Assembly (NCBI GenBank): GCA_003667245.1
Contig: RCNN01000013.1
Span: 41,873-105,872, forward strand
Direction: 5' to 3'
Source: Heterostelium multicystogenum
Lineage: Eukaryota > Evosea > Eumycetozoa > Acytosteliales > Acytosteliaceae
DNA: 64,000 nucleotides
Shown: one piece after another, positions 17,025 through 27,623 of the stretch
Layout of the letters: each line of letters opens with the position of its first letter
Numbering within the stretch: position 1 is the stretch's first letter
Program-made: the position numbers and the translations under genes
Notes under the pieces: model-generated
What the model was told of the DNA's origin: nothing
The model's database searches: none
The model's input: only the letters and a program-made list of their open reading frames with translations

Positions 17025-17234
17025 TCAGCCGTTCAAGCGCGGGCCATATACCTGGCTGAGTCCCAACCCAGTTCCCTGGCCATTGTCTGTGATAGAGACG
17101 GCAATGTAACTTCCGTTCATAAGGGGATAACCATTGAACGCCGGGATAAGGTCCATCGACTCAACACAGATGACCGCCCGCACCAAAGGTTTCAAATTTT
17201 TCGCAGGCCCGCTGCGCATCCGGCTGGCCAACAC
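17025..17234 (-). pseudogene. Remnant of a sensor histidine kinase ATPase domain
   Basis: The 69-codon frame reads NGSYIAVSITDNGQ then directly GTGLGLSQVYG. In hybrid sensor kinases these are the N/G1 (DNG) and G2 (GTGLGL) boxes, normally separated by about 20-30 residues including the FEPFFTTK F box. The F box is missing and nothing recognisable flanks the fragment, so this is a deleted relic. It sits on the same strand just upstream of the KaiC-like gene. The rest of the 350-base stretch 16943-17294 holds no other gene that I can support. Confidence 0.65.
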
Positions 17235-17265
17235 CTATCACGTGTAATCGTCCGCGCACTGCCAC

Positions 17266-17296
17266 AAAAAAGGCGCCTGTTTCAGGCGCCTTTTTT
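17266..17296. terminator. Bidirectional terminator hairpin
   Basis: AAAAAAGGCGCCTG, loop TTT, CAGGCGCCTTTTTT is a perfect stem of 14 pairs with T runs on both strands. It overlaps the stop codon of the epimerase-like gene (17295-17297) and ends that minus-strand transcript. Confidence 0.9.
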
Positions 17297-18189
17297 ATGT
17301 TTGACCGTGTCGATAGAACCGGTCGAGCAACGCCGGCAGCCCGGCCCGCCATGCCCGTGGCTTGATGCCGAAGGTGTGGAGGATTTTCTTGCAGGCCAGC
17401 ACCGCGTGTTGCGGGCTCGTCGGCTGCATCCGGACGGGCGGCGTGGGCCTGGGCGGTCGGTGCTTCCACAGCCAGCGGGTGGAAGTTGCGCGCTTCGGTC
17501 AGGATCGCCTGCCCCAGCGCCAGCGGGGTGGTCGCTTCGTGGCCGGCGTAGTGGTAGGTGCCCCACAGCGGCGCGGCGCAATCGAGTTGCTTGAGCACCG
17601 AAATGATCACCCGCGCGGCATCGTCCACCGGCGTCGGGTTGCCCCGGCGGTCGTCGGCCATCAGCAGCTCATCAGGTTTTTCGGCACGGGCCAGGAAGCG
17701 CCCGAGGGTGCCGTCGACGCTGTCATCCAGCAGCCAGCCGAAACGCAACAGCACGTGCTGCGGGCAGGTTGGCGCGTACGCTCTGCTCGATGCGCCACAA
17801 CGCCTGGCCTCGCAGACCCAAGGGCACGGGTTCGTCTTTCTCGCTGTAGGCGGTGGCGCGGGAGCCGTCGAACACCCGGTAGCTGGACGGTTGCAGCAGG
17901 GTGATGCTGTGGTGCTGGCACAGTTCGGCCAGGCGCTCAATCGCATATTCCTGGGCGGCCAGCCGTGTCTCGCTGACCGTCTCCGCCTGAAACCAGTCGA
18001 AGTAATAGGCGAGATTGATCAAGGCATCGGGACGGGTGTCGTCGAGCAGTTGCGTGAGGCTCGCGGCATCCCAGCCGTCTTGGGGCGGGGCGCGGGGCGA
18101 GGAAACCGATGTCTTCCTCCGCACCGAGGCGAATCAGCGCCTGCCCGAGGGCATTCCCGCCGCCCAGTAACATAAGGCGCAATTCGCAT
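17295..18189 (-). CDS. Sugar-nucleotide epimerase/reductase-like protein (RmlD/NAD-dependent epimerase family), several frameshifts
   Basis: The N terminus, after removing one extra base near 18176, reads MRIALMLLGGGNALGQALIRLG (Rossmann GxxxxxG), then DALINLAYYFDWFQAE, TLLQPSSYRVFDGSRATAYSEKDEPVPLG (RmlD-like Ser/Tyr region), LLRFGWLLDDSVDGTLGRFL and the C-terminal WRAGLPALLDRFYRHGQT. Breaks lie near 18176, 18085, 17760 and 17400. The product is about 295 residues. dTDP-4-dehydrorhamnose reductase relatives make sugar precursors, but this is an isolated copy with no rml neighbours, so the substrate is unknown. It is divergent from lhr. Confidence 0.75.
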
Positions 18190-18364
18190 AGATTGAGCAG
18201 GCCCGGTCTGTTTGGAACGATGGTTATTATCGACAGGCTTGTGAGCCATGCCGTTGGCATTTGCCAGAATCGTTGCATTTTGCGGGTTTGTAGCGCAACC
18301 GTCACTTATAAAAGTGCGCCGCCGATTGCGGCCGGGGGGGCTTTAGGCAGAGAGAGCCTTTTTA

Positions 18365-18512
18365 TGGCCAGGGAGCATGCAGTGGCTAGGGGCCTTGCAG
18401 TGGTCAGGGAGCTTGCTGTGGCCAGGGAGCTCCCTCGCCACTGCAAGATCCCTCGCCACAAGAAGCTCCCTTACCGCAGCAAGATCCCTCACCACAGGGA
18501 ATGCATCCCGGG
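18365..18512. repeat. 18-bp repeat array arranged as a head-to-head palindrome
   Basis: Three direct units at 18365, 18383 and 18401 (first unit TGGCCAGGGAGCATGCAG) plus a partial unit meet at GGGAGCTCCC (18425-18434), after which the same unit runs inverted three times (18441, 18459, 18477, for example CTGCAAGATCCCTCGCCA), with a degenerate last copy to about 18512. The unit resembles the GTGGCGAGGGAGCTTGC core of Pseudomonas REP elements. The array fills most of the 359-base divergent gap between the epimerase-like gene and lhr (18190-18548), which otherwise holds only promoter sequence. Confidence 0.85.
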
Positions 18513-18548
18513 GTTGCAAGTTGCCAGGGCCGGCCGCATAAATTGGGG

Positions 18549-20544
18549 ATGAACCTTCCTGAATCAACGGACACGGTCTTGAACGGTTTCCACCCCGCCG
18601 TCAGCACCTGGTTCCGCAGCACGTTCCCGTCGGTGACCGCCGCCCAGGCCCAGGCGTGGCCGCTGAATCCGCCAGCGCCGCTCCACCACTGATCGCCGCA
18701 CCTACCGGCTCCGGCAAGACTCTGACTGCCTTTCTCGCGGTGCTGGACGATCTCGTGCACCAAGGCCTGGCCAATGGCGGCCAACTGCCAGACCAAACGC
18801 TGGTGGTCTACGTCTCGCCACTCAAAGCCTTGTCCAACGACATCCAGATCAACCTGCAAAACCCGCTGGCCGGCATCACCGAGCACTTGCAGCGCCTCGG
18901 CCTGCCACCGCTGGCGATCCGCACCGCCGTGCGTTACCGGCGACACCCCACAGAAAGACCGCGCCCTGATGCGCAAGCACCCGCCGCACATCCTGGTCAC
19001 CACCCCGGAATCGCTCTACGTGCTGCTCGGCTCGGATTCCGGCCGGCAGATGCTTGCCAGCACCCGCACGGTGATCGTCGATGAGATCCACGCCATCGCC
19101 GCCAGCAAGCGCGGCAGCCACATGGCCCTGACACTGGAGCGCCTGCAGGGTTTGTGCAGCGAACCGCTGACCCGCATCGGCCTGTCGGCCACGCAAAAGC
19201 CCATCGAGGCGGTGTCGCGCTTTCTGGTGGGCACCGGCCGGCCTTGCGAGATCGTCGATATCGGCCACGCACGCCCACGGGACCTGGATATCGAAGTGCC
19301 GCCGGTGCCGCTGTCGGCCGTCATGGCCAACGACGTGTGGGAGCTGGTCTACGACCGCCTCGCCGAACTGGCCAGGCAACACCGCACCACGCTGATTTTC
19401 GTCAACACCCGGCGCCTGGCCGAACGCCTGGCCCGGCACTTGAGCGAGCGCCTGGGCAAAACCGCCGTCGCCGCCCACCACGGCAGCCTCGCGAAGGAAA
19501 TGCGCCTGGACGCCGAACAACGGCTCAAGGCCGGTGAGCTGCAGGTGTTGATCGCCACTGCGTCGCTGGAACTGGGGATTGATATCGGCGATGTCGACCT
19601 GGTGTGCCAGATTCGGCTCGCCCGGCTCGATCAACGGTTTTCTGCAACGGGTCGGACGCTCCGGGCATCAGGTCGGCGGCACGCCCAAGGGCCGGTTGTT
19701 CGCCACCACCCGCGACGACCTGATCGAATGCGCCGCCCTGCTCGACTGCGTGCGCTGGGGCGAGCTGGACACCTTGCTGATTCCGGTTGCGCCGCTGGAT
19801 GTGCTGGCCCAGCAGATCATCGCCGAAGTCAGCTGCCAGGAATGGCAGGAACAGGCCCTGCTCACGCTGATCCGCCGCGCCTCGCCCTACGCCGAGCTGG
19901 ATGAGCGTCACTATCAGGCACTGCTGCAAATGCTCGCCGAAGGCTACAACGGGCGCCAGGGCCTGCGCAGCGCCTACCTGCACCGCGACGCCATCACCCG
20001 CACCCTGCGTGGCCGGCGGGGCGCCAAGCTCACCGCCGTGACCAGCGGCGGCACCATCCCCGACAACGCCGACTACAGCGTGCTGCTTGAGCCGCAAAGC
20101 CTGAACATCGGCAGCGTCAACGAAGACTTCGCGGTGGAAAGCATCGCCGGCGATATCTTCCAGCTGGGCAACACCTCCTACCGCATCCTGCGAGTGGAAC
20201 CCGGCAAGGTGCGGGTCGAGGATGCCCACGGCCAGCCGCCGACCATTCCGTTCTGGCTCGGCGAAGCACCGGGGCGCAGCGCGGAGTTGTCGTTTGCCGT
20301 GGCGCGTTTTCAGGGGCAACTGGACGCGCTGCTGGGCGCCACGCCGGGTAACCTGCAACCGGCGCTCGATTGGCTCACCGGCACCCTCGGCCTGAACCTG
20401 GCCAGCGCCGAACAACTGCTGGATTACCTGGCGCGGGCGCGGCTGGCGCTGACCGCGCTGCCGTCCCAGGACACGTTGATCATGGAACGGTTTTTCGACG
20501 AGTCCGGTGGCACCCAATTGATCATCCACACGCCGTTCGGCAGT

Positions 20545-20582
<38 letters not shown>

Positions 20583-22830
20583 GTTTTGCCGCACCTTCAA
20601 CTTCGAACTGCAAGCCGCCGCCAGCGAGGATGCGATCGTGTTGTCGCTGTCCACCAGTCACAGCTTTGAGCTGGACGAAGTGTGGCGCTACCTGAACAGC
20701 AACACGGCCGAGCACATCCTGATCCAGGCGGTACTGGATGCACCGCTGTTCGGCGTGCGCTGGCGCTGGAATGCCGGGGTGGCCCTGGCATTGCCGCGCT
20801 ACACCGGTGGGCGCAAGGTGGCGCCGCAGATCCAGCGCATGAAGAGTGAAGACCTGATCGCCAGTGTGTTCCCCGACCAGATCGCTTGCCTGGAAAACCT
20901 CGCCGGCGAGCGCGAAGTGCCCGAGCATCCGCTGGTGGAGCAAACCCTCGACGACTGCCTGCACGAAGCCATGGACAGCGAAGGCTGGCTGGCCCTGTTG
21001 CGGCGCATGGAGCGCGGCGAAATCCGCCTGATCAGCCGTGATCTGCCGGCGCCGTCGCCACTGGCAGCAGAGATTCTCAGCGCCCGCCCCTACACCTTTC
21101 TCGACGACGCTCCGCTGGAGGAGCGCCGCACCCAGGCCGTGCTCAACCGGCGCTGGAGCGATCCGCAAAGCACCGATGACCTTGGTGCGCTGGATGCCGA
21201 AGCGATTGCCGGTGTGTGCGAGGAAGCCTGGCCGGCGCCCAATGGCCTGGACGAGATGCATGAAGCGCTGATGAGTTTGGCGTGCATTGCCGAATCGGAG
21301 GTCACGGCGCAGTGGGCCGAATGGCTGCAAGCCCTGGCCGACGGTGGGCGCGCCAGCCGATTGCAGATCGGTACCGGCCAGGCCGTTTGGGTCGCTCTGG
21401 AGCGCTTGAGCTGTTTGACGGCGATCTACCCGAATGACCTGCCGCTGTTGCCCGGTTTCGATGAGCCCTGGACCTTCGATGAAGCCTTGGTGGAAGTGCT
21501 GCGGGCGCGCCTGAGCGCTTCGGCCCATTGACGCTGATCGAGATCGCCGCGCCCCTGGCCTTGCCGGTGGCCGACGTATCACAGGCACTCGCGCGGCTGG
21601 AGAGCGAAGGCTACGTGCTGCGCGGCCGTTTCAGCCCCGGCGCCAGCGCCGAACAATGGTGCGAACGCCACCTGCTGGCGCGCATTCACCGCTACACGGT
21701 CAAGCGCCTGCGCCGGGAAATCGAGCCGGTGGCGTTGCAGGATTTCATGCGTTTTCTGTTCGACTGGCAGCACCTGTCGAACGGTACCCGCGGCCAGGGC
21801 AGCGCCGTGTTGCCGCAGATCGTCGCGCAGCTGGAAGGGTACGCCGCAGCCACTTCGGCCTGGGACAGCGATTTGCTCAGCGCACGAATCAAGGATTACG
21901 CGCCACACTGGCTGGACGATTTGTGCCGCAGCGGCAAAGTGTGTGGACACGCCTGAGCAACAAGGCCGGCGCGACGGCCCTGCGCAGCACGCCAGTGGTG
22001 CTGTTGCCCCGCAGCCAGGTGCCATTGTGGAGTGGACTGACCGAAGCGCCGGACAGTACCGAGCTGTCGCCCAAGGCACAGAAAAGTCCATCAGGCGCTG
22101 CGGGAAAACGGCGCGCTGTTTTTCGATGAATTGATCCACGAAGCCCATCTGCTGCGCAGCGAACTGGAAACCGCGTTGCAGGAACTGGTGGGCGCGGGGC
22201 TGGCGAACGCCGACAGTTTTGCCGGCCTGCGCGCCCTGACCACGCCGGCGAGCAAACGTCAGGCCCGCAGCAGTCGGCGCGGGCGTGGCGCGTTTGTCGG
22301 CGGGATGGACGATGCCGGGCGTTGGGCCTGGTACGGCGGGCACCGGTGGCGGACGGCACACGTCCGGGGGCTCACTCGGCCGAGACGCTGGAGCATGTGG
22401 CGATGACCTTGCTGCGCCGCTACGGGGTGGTGTTCTGGCGCCTGCTGGAGCGCGAGGCGGACTGGCTGCCCAGTTGGCGGGAATTGCTGCGTACGTTCCA
22501 CCGGCTGGAGGCCCGGGGCGAGATTCGTGGCGGGCGGTTTGTGAGTGGTTTGGCGGGGAACAGTTTGCGTTGCCGGAAGCGATTCCGCTGCTGCGGGAAG
22601 TTCGGCGGCGGCCTCACGATGGAAGCTTGATTGCCGTGTGTGGGGCGGATCCGCTGAACCTGGTCGGTACGCTGCTGCCGGGTAGCAAGGTGCCGGCGTT
22701 GAGCGGCAATCGGTTGGTGTACCGGGATGGTTTGCCGGCGGCGGTGGAGATTGCGGGCAAGCAGCAGGTGTTGCTGGAGCTGGATCAGCAGGAGGCCGGG
22801 TTGGTGCGGGAAAAACTGATCAGGCGCTGA
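18549..22830 (+). CDS. lhr: Large ATP-dependent helicase Lhr, about eight frameshifts
   Basis: Joined across its breaks the product is about 1,430 residues, the size of bacterial long Lhr. Motifs: Q-region FHPAVSTWF and [13 protein letters not shown]; motif [20 protein letters not shown]; Ia [85 protein letters not shown]; then the winged-helix and long Lhr-C region ending [20 protein letters not shown]. It is a 3'-5' ssDNA-dependent translocase linked to DNA repair. Breaks lie near 18661, 18936, 19615, 21525, 21942, 22083, 22340 and 22550. Start ATG 18549. Confidence 0.92.
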
Positions 22831-22854
22831 CTCGTGCAGCGCCCGTAATGACGC

Positions 22855-22938
22855 CTTCGCGAGCAAGCCCGCTCCCACATTCGATCCGGTTCCGCCCTTG
22901 GAATGCGGTCGAATGTGGGAGCGGGCTTGCTCGCGAAG
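22855..22938. repeat. REP/BIME-type inverted repeat
   Basis: CTTCGCGAGCAAGCCCGCTC (22855-22874) and its inverted copy ending at 22938 enclose a short divergent centre, with the arms extending through TCCCACATTCGA. It lies between the convergent 3' ends of lhr and the MscS-family gene. Confidence 0.9.
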
Positions 22939-22961
22939 AGGCCGGCGGCCTCAACACAAAA

Positions 22962-25062
22962 CTATTGGGTTCTTGGCTGCTCAGTGAGCACCACCGACGA
23001 AGGCACTTCTTCCTCCGGCTCATCCACCTGCTGCCCGACCCGCTGCGGCAGCATCACCTGCTGTGGATAAGTTTGCGCAAAATGAACAAAGGCACAGTTA
23101 TCCACAAGCTTTTTCAAGCGCTGGTTAAAACGCGCGGCTCACCGCATATTGCCCGCCCGACACCGTGCGGAACTGCGCCGTCAGCACCACGCCGTTGAGG
23201 TCCATCTTGTCGACGCCAAATACCTCCAGCGGCCCTTGCAGGTTGTACTTGAGGAACACGTCGTCGCGAATCGACTGCCCCGCCTCGCGAATCAGTTCCA
23301 CGGCCTTGTCGACATCGGTGTCGTAGGTGAACTGCACCGAGAAGAACGCATAGGCGAAACTGCCGCGATTGGTTGGTGACGGCCTTGATCTGCCCGAACG
23401 GCACCGAATGCACAAAGCCCTTGCCGTCCCGCAGGCGCAGGGTACGGATGGTCAGCCCCTCGACGGTACCGGCGTGGCCGGAGTCGAGCACCACCCAATC
23501 GCCAATCGACAGGGTGTCTTCGATGATGATGAACAGCCCGGTGATTACATCCTGCACCAGTTGCTGGGAGCCAAAGCCAATGGCCAGGCCCACCACCCCG
23601 GCACCCGCCAGCAGCGGTGCGACGTTGATCCCCAGGTTGGCCATGGTGGTGATCGCGCAGATCACCACCAGGATGATTTTCACTGCGTTGCGCAGCAGCG
23701 GCAGGATGGTTTTCACCCGCGTGCTGGGTTGGCGGCTGGAGCGTTTGTTGACCGGGGGTTTCAATGCTTCCTGAATCGCCGTGTCGAGCACCACCCAGAA
23801 CAGCCAGGTCACCAGCAGGATCAAACCGATGCTGCTCAGGGAATCACTGATGGCCCGGCCCACGGAGTTGCGCTGGGCAAACTCAAACAGCGAAACGCCC
23901 CAGATACGCCCGAGGATTTCGATAAAGGCGATGGCCATCACGATGCGCAACAGCGCGTGCAGGCAGGCTGAGGAAACGTTCCTTGTAGGCACTGCTGCGC
24001 TGCACCGCCACCGTGCTGCGGGACTGGAACAGGTGCTGCAACACGGTGCTGAGAAACACCGTGCCGATCAGCAGGATCGTGGTGAACAGCGCGCAGCGCA
24101 GGGCTTTCTGGCTGTCGTCGCCGGCGCCGATCAGGTTGATCGCCGACACCAGCACCATCAATAGAATCGGCCAATACCACAGGCCGGAAAACACCCGCAG
24201 GGATTGCTGCACCGCCGGGTGTTTCAAGCGCTGGGCCAGGGGCCGGTTGCGGATCAAATGCGCCACCGGACGGCGCAGGCGAATCACCAGCATGCCGAAG
24301 ATCACCGAGGCAAACAGCCCGGTGAAGATCGCGACGCTGGCGGTGATATTGCCCCCCAGTTGGCGGGCGATCTGTGGGCTGGTCAGCGCATCGCTGAGGG
24401 CGGCAAGGAAGCCGATCAGGAACAGCGGCTTGGGGCAGTAGTCCCGAATAATCTGCACCGCCGGGCGCTTGTGGCCGACGTTGAACATGACGATCACGCA
24501 CAACAGGATCGAGGTGGAGAAAATGCCGCTGCTGGTGGCGTAGGCAAAACACAGCGCCAGCGCACGGCCCACCGAGGTGGGCAGGAAGTGGCTGACGTAG
24601 AGCGTCAATGGCAGGCAGATAAGCGCCGGTATCGTGTAGGGAATCAGGTAACCCAGCAACGCCTGGAGGCGCTGGCGAGGTGCGATATGCCGCTGCAGGC
24701 TCAGGCGCTTGACGATAAAGCGCCCCAGCAGGGTCAGCGCGGCGAACGCGCCGATCCACACCCCGGACAACAACAGGAAATCCCCGGCCACGCTCCACGA
24801 GGAACGTTCGGACGGCTGGTTGACCAGCTTGTCCACCTCATCCGCCGCCCGGTCGGCCCGCAGCCGCCAGGCGTCGACCAGGTTCTGGTTGAGGTCGAGT
24901 TTTGTCCTGCACATCATCGATGCTGGAGCTGATGGCGCCGAGCAGGCCGCCTTCTACCAACAGTTCCGGCTGGGCCGGGGCGGCAGGCGCTGGAGCCGCG
25001 GGGGCGGTGGCCGCTTGCAGCGCGCCGCTGCCGCAGAACAGCAGCGTGCCGAGCAGTAGCAC
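22962..25062 (-). CDS. Large mechanosensitive channel protein, MscS family, about four frameshifts
   Basis: The N terminus (GTG at 25062) is a signal peptide (LLLGTLLFCGSGALQAA) followed by a Pro/Ala linker. About ten membrane segments follow (LLLSGVWIGAFAALTLLG; LLGYLIPYTIPALICLPLTLYV; ILLCVIVMFNVGH; LLMVLVSAINLIG). The MscS core is VAPLLAGAGVVGLAIGFGSQQLVQDVITGLFIIIEDTLSIGDWVVL (pore helix TM3 and beta domain) with VHSVPFGQIKAVTNQSR. The start has little ribosome-site spacing and may be displaced by an error. Breaks lie near 24905, 23960, 23365 and 23140. The end in the corrected frame is the TAG at 22962-22964. Family role: relief of osmotic pressure. Confidence 0.88.
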
Positions 25063-25258
25063 AGTCCTTTAAATTCAACAAAACACCGGGCTCCTTCAGA
25101 AGGGTCTGTAAGGAACTGACGGGTTTGACGCCCGATCGTTCCCCGTAGACTTCGATCCGTGCGCCCCAGGCAAATATCAAATGCCAATACCTGTCTTTTT
25201 CCGCACAAGCCGAACCCCGAGACTGCGCTCCTGATTGAAACCCACCGGAGTTGCAGCC

Positions 25259-26461
25259 ATGCCCATTGCCTTGCTCGCGCTGACCCTCAGCGCTTTTGCC
25301 ATCGGGACGACCGAGTTCGTCATCGTTGGCCTGTTACCCACCATCGGCGCCGACCTGGGTGTCGACTTGCCGTCCGCCGGCCTGCTGGTCAGCCTCTACG
25401 CCCTGGGCGTGGCCATCGGCGCGCCGGTACTCACCGCCCTCACCGGCAAAGTGCCACGCAAACTGCTGTTGTTGTCGCTGATGGTGCTGTTCACCCTCGG
25501 CAACCTGCTGGCCTGGCAAGCGCCGAGTTATGAGTCCCTGGTACTGGCACGGATCGTCACCGGCCTGGCCCACGGGGTGTTTTTCTCGATTGGCTCCACG
25601 ATCGCCACAAGCCTGGTGCCCAAGGAAAAAGCCGCCAGTGCGATTGCCATCATGTTTACCGGCCTGACCGTGGCGTTGGTGACCGGTGTGCCACTGGGGA
25701 CGTTTATCGGCCAGCACTTCGGCTGGCGCGAAACCTTCCTCGCCGTCTCGGCCCTGGGCTTGATCGCGTTTATCGGCAGCATGCTCTACGTACCGAAAAA
25801 CATCGCCCACAGCAAACCCGCGTCGCTGTTGCAGCAACTGCAAGTGTTGAAACAACCACGGCTGCTGCTGGTGTACGCCATGACGGCGGTGGGTTACGGC
25901 GGCTCGTTCATCGCGTTCACCTACCTGGCGCCAATCCTTCAGGACATCTCCGGGTTCAGCGCCGGCACCGTCAGCCTGGTGTTGCTGGTGTATGGCATCT
26001 CGGTGGCCATCGGTAATATCTGGGGCGGCAAGCTGGCCGACAAACGCGGCCCGATCAGCGCCCTGAAAATCATCTTTGCCCTGCTCGCCGCTGTGTTGTT
26101 CGTGCTGACCTTCACCGCGGGTAATCCATGGCTGGCCCTGGCCACTGTGCTGGTGTGGGGCGCGGTCGCTTTCGGCAACGTGCCGGGCTTGCAGGTGTAT
26201 GTGGTGCGCCAGGCGGAACATCACACGCCGAATGCGGTGGACGTGGCCTCGGGCCTGAACATCGCGGCGTTCAACCTGGGGATTGCCGGTGGCGCGTGGG
26301 CCGGCGGCATGATCGTTGCCCACATGGGCTTGATCCACACGGCGTGGATTGGCGGCTCGGTGGTGTTGGTGGCCTTGGCGCTGACGGCCTGGAGCGGGCG
26401 CCTTGACCGGCTGGGGCCGGTGTATGCCGAAAGTTCGACCCGGGTGGTTGGCGGGCACTGA
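25259..26461 (+). CDS. MFS efflux transporter, AraJ/DHA1 type
   Basis: This is an intact 400-residue, 12-helix transporter. The first helix is LLALTLSAFAIGTTEFVIVGLLP, the family signature of AraJ/YdhP-type exporters; the A motif follows in ALTGKVPRKLLLL; helix five carries RIVTGLAHGVFFSIGSTIATSLVP; the second half begins YAMTAVGYGGSFIAFTYLAPIL and has GGKLADKRGP as the second A motif. I use the ATG at 25259 with CGGAG upstream rather than a TTG at 25235. Substrate unknown; sugars or drugs are typical for the family. Confidence 0.88.
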   Translation: MPIALLALTLSAFAIGTTEFVIVGLLPTIGADLGVDLPSAGLLVSLYALGVAIGAPVLTALTGKVPRKLLLLSLMVLFTLGNLLAWQAPSYESLVLARIVTGLAHGVFFSIGSTIATSLVPKEKAASAIAIMFTGLTVALVTGVPLGTFIGQHFGWRETFLAVSALGLIAFIGSMLYVPKNIAHSKPASLLQQLQVLKQPRLLLVYAMTAVGYGGSFIAFTYLAPILQDISGFSAGTVSLVLLVYGISVAIGNIWGGKLADKRGPISALKIIFALLAAVLFVLTFTAGNPWLALATVLVWGAVAFGNVPGLQVYVVRQAEHHTPNAVDVASGLNIAAFNLGIAGGAWAGGMIVAHMGLIHTAWIGGSVVLVALALTAWSGRLDRLGPVYAESSTRVVGGH

Positions 26462-26486
26462 TCCGTCGGGATAAACGCAAAACAAC

Positions 26487-26577
26487 TGTGGGAGCCGGGC
26501 TTGCCCGCGATGGCGGTGGATCAGTGAGATAAGTCTCTGCTGACACTCCGTCATCGCGAGCAAGCCCGGCTCCCACA
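26487..26577. repeat. REP/BIME-type inverted repeat
   Basis: TGTGGGAGCCGGGCTTGCCC (26487-26506) and the inverted GCAAGCCCGGCTCCCACA ending at 26577 flank a spacer of about 40 bases, with GCGATG/CATCGC extending the arms. It separates the MFS gene from the DUF72 operon. Confidence 0.9.
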
Positions 26578-26693
26578 TTGGAGTGTGGTGTTGCCCAGCG
26601 CCAAACCGTCTGTAGGACCGTCGAAACTTTCTCCCGATCCTCACAGTCATCCAAAAACGGAGGTCACCACACAGTTAACCCACGGGAGTCACC

Positions 26694-27623
26694 ATGGCCG
26701 CGATTCATATCGGCATTTCCGGCTGGCGCTACACGCCCTGGCGGGGGGATTTCTACCCCGAGGGCCTGACCCAGAAGCGCGAGCTGCAGTTTGCCTCACG
26801 GGCGGTCAACAGCATCGAGATCAACGGCTCGTTCTACGCGCTGCAAACACCCAAGCGCTACGCCGAGTGGTATGGCGACACGCCTGAAGGGTTTGTGTTC
26901 AGCGTCAAGGCGCCGCGCTATATCACGCATATCCTGCGGTTGCGGGAGGTGCACAAGCCGATGGCGAATTTCTTCGCCTCCGGGGTGCTGGAACTCAAGG
27001 AAAAGCTCGGGCCGATCCTCTGGCAGTTCCCGCCCAGTTTCAAATTCGACCCGCCGTTGTTTGAAGCCTTTCTCGCCGAATTACCCACTACTACCCAGCA
27101 GGCCGCCGCCCTCGCCCGCGAGCATGAGCCGCGGCTGAACGGCAAGGCGAGCCTGCAAGCCCACGGTAAAAAAGCCGCTGCGCCATGCGGTGGAGATTCG
27201 CCACAAGAGTTTCGCCGTGCCGGAGTTTGTCGAGATGCTCGACAAGCACGGCGTGGCCCTGGTGGTGGCCGACACAGCCGGCAAGTGGCCCTACCTGGAA
27301 GACGTCACGGCCAACTTTGTGTACCTGCGCCTGCATGGGGACAAAGCGCTGTATGCCAGCGGCTATACGCCCCGAAGCGCTCAAGCGCTGGGGCGATCGC
27401 ATCGAGCGCTGGAGCCACGGCAAACAACCCGCCGATGCGCAGTTGATCGACCCGAAGCACAAACCCCGCGCCCGCAAGCAGCGCGAGGTGTTTTTGCTAC
27501 TTCGATAACGACATCAAGGTGCGCGCGCCCTTCGACGCGCGCCAATTACTGCAGCGTTTTGGCCTGGACCAGGCACTGGCCACCGAACCCGGCAAGTTGC
27601 CGGACACGGGGGTGCTGTCATGA
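26694..27623 (+). CDS. DUF72 (YecE-like) protein, about three frameshifts
   Basis: The TIM-barrel-like DUF72 domain is clear: HIGISGWRYTPWRGDFYPEGL at the N terminus, NSIEINGSFYALQTPKRYAEWYGDTPEGFVFSVKAPRYITH, LKEKLGPILWQFPPSFKFD, then AVEIRHKSFAVPEFVEMLDKHGVALVVADTAGKWP and FVYLRLHGD, and a C-terminal FCYFDNDIKVRAPFDARQL. The function is unknown; some relatives bind phosphorylated substrates. Breaks lie near 27175, 27370 and 27490. The stop overlaps the next start (ATGA), making it the first gene of a four-gene membrane-linked operon. Confidence 0.85.

Noticed and set aside
18365..18512. CRISPR array
   Set aside because: Units abut without unique spacers, reverse orientation in the middle and match REP cores; no cas genes are present.
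18343..18567. Small repetitive proteins on both strands
   Set aside because: They are translations of the 18-bp repeats, without ribosome-binding sites or homology.
19525..21588. A 687-codon frame antisense to lhr
   Set aside because: It lies opposite the well-supported Lhr helicase and shows no domain.
11559..26577. Insertion-sequence ends
   Set aside because: The inverted repeats at 11559, 22855 and 26487 are short REP hairpins with no transposase between or beside them.
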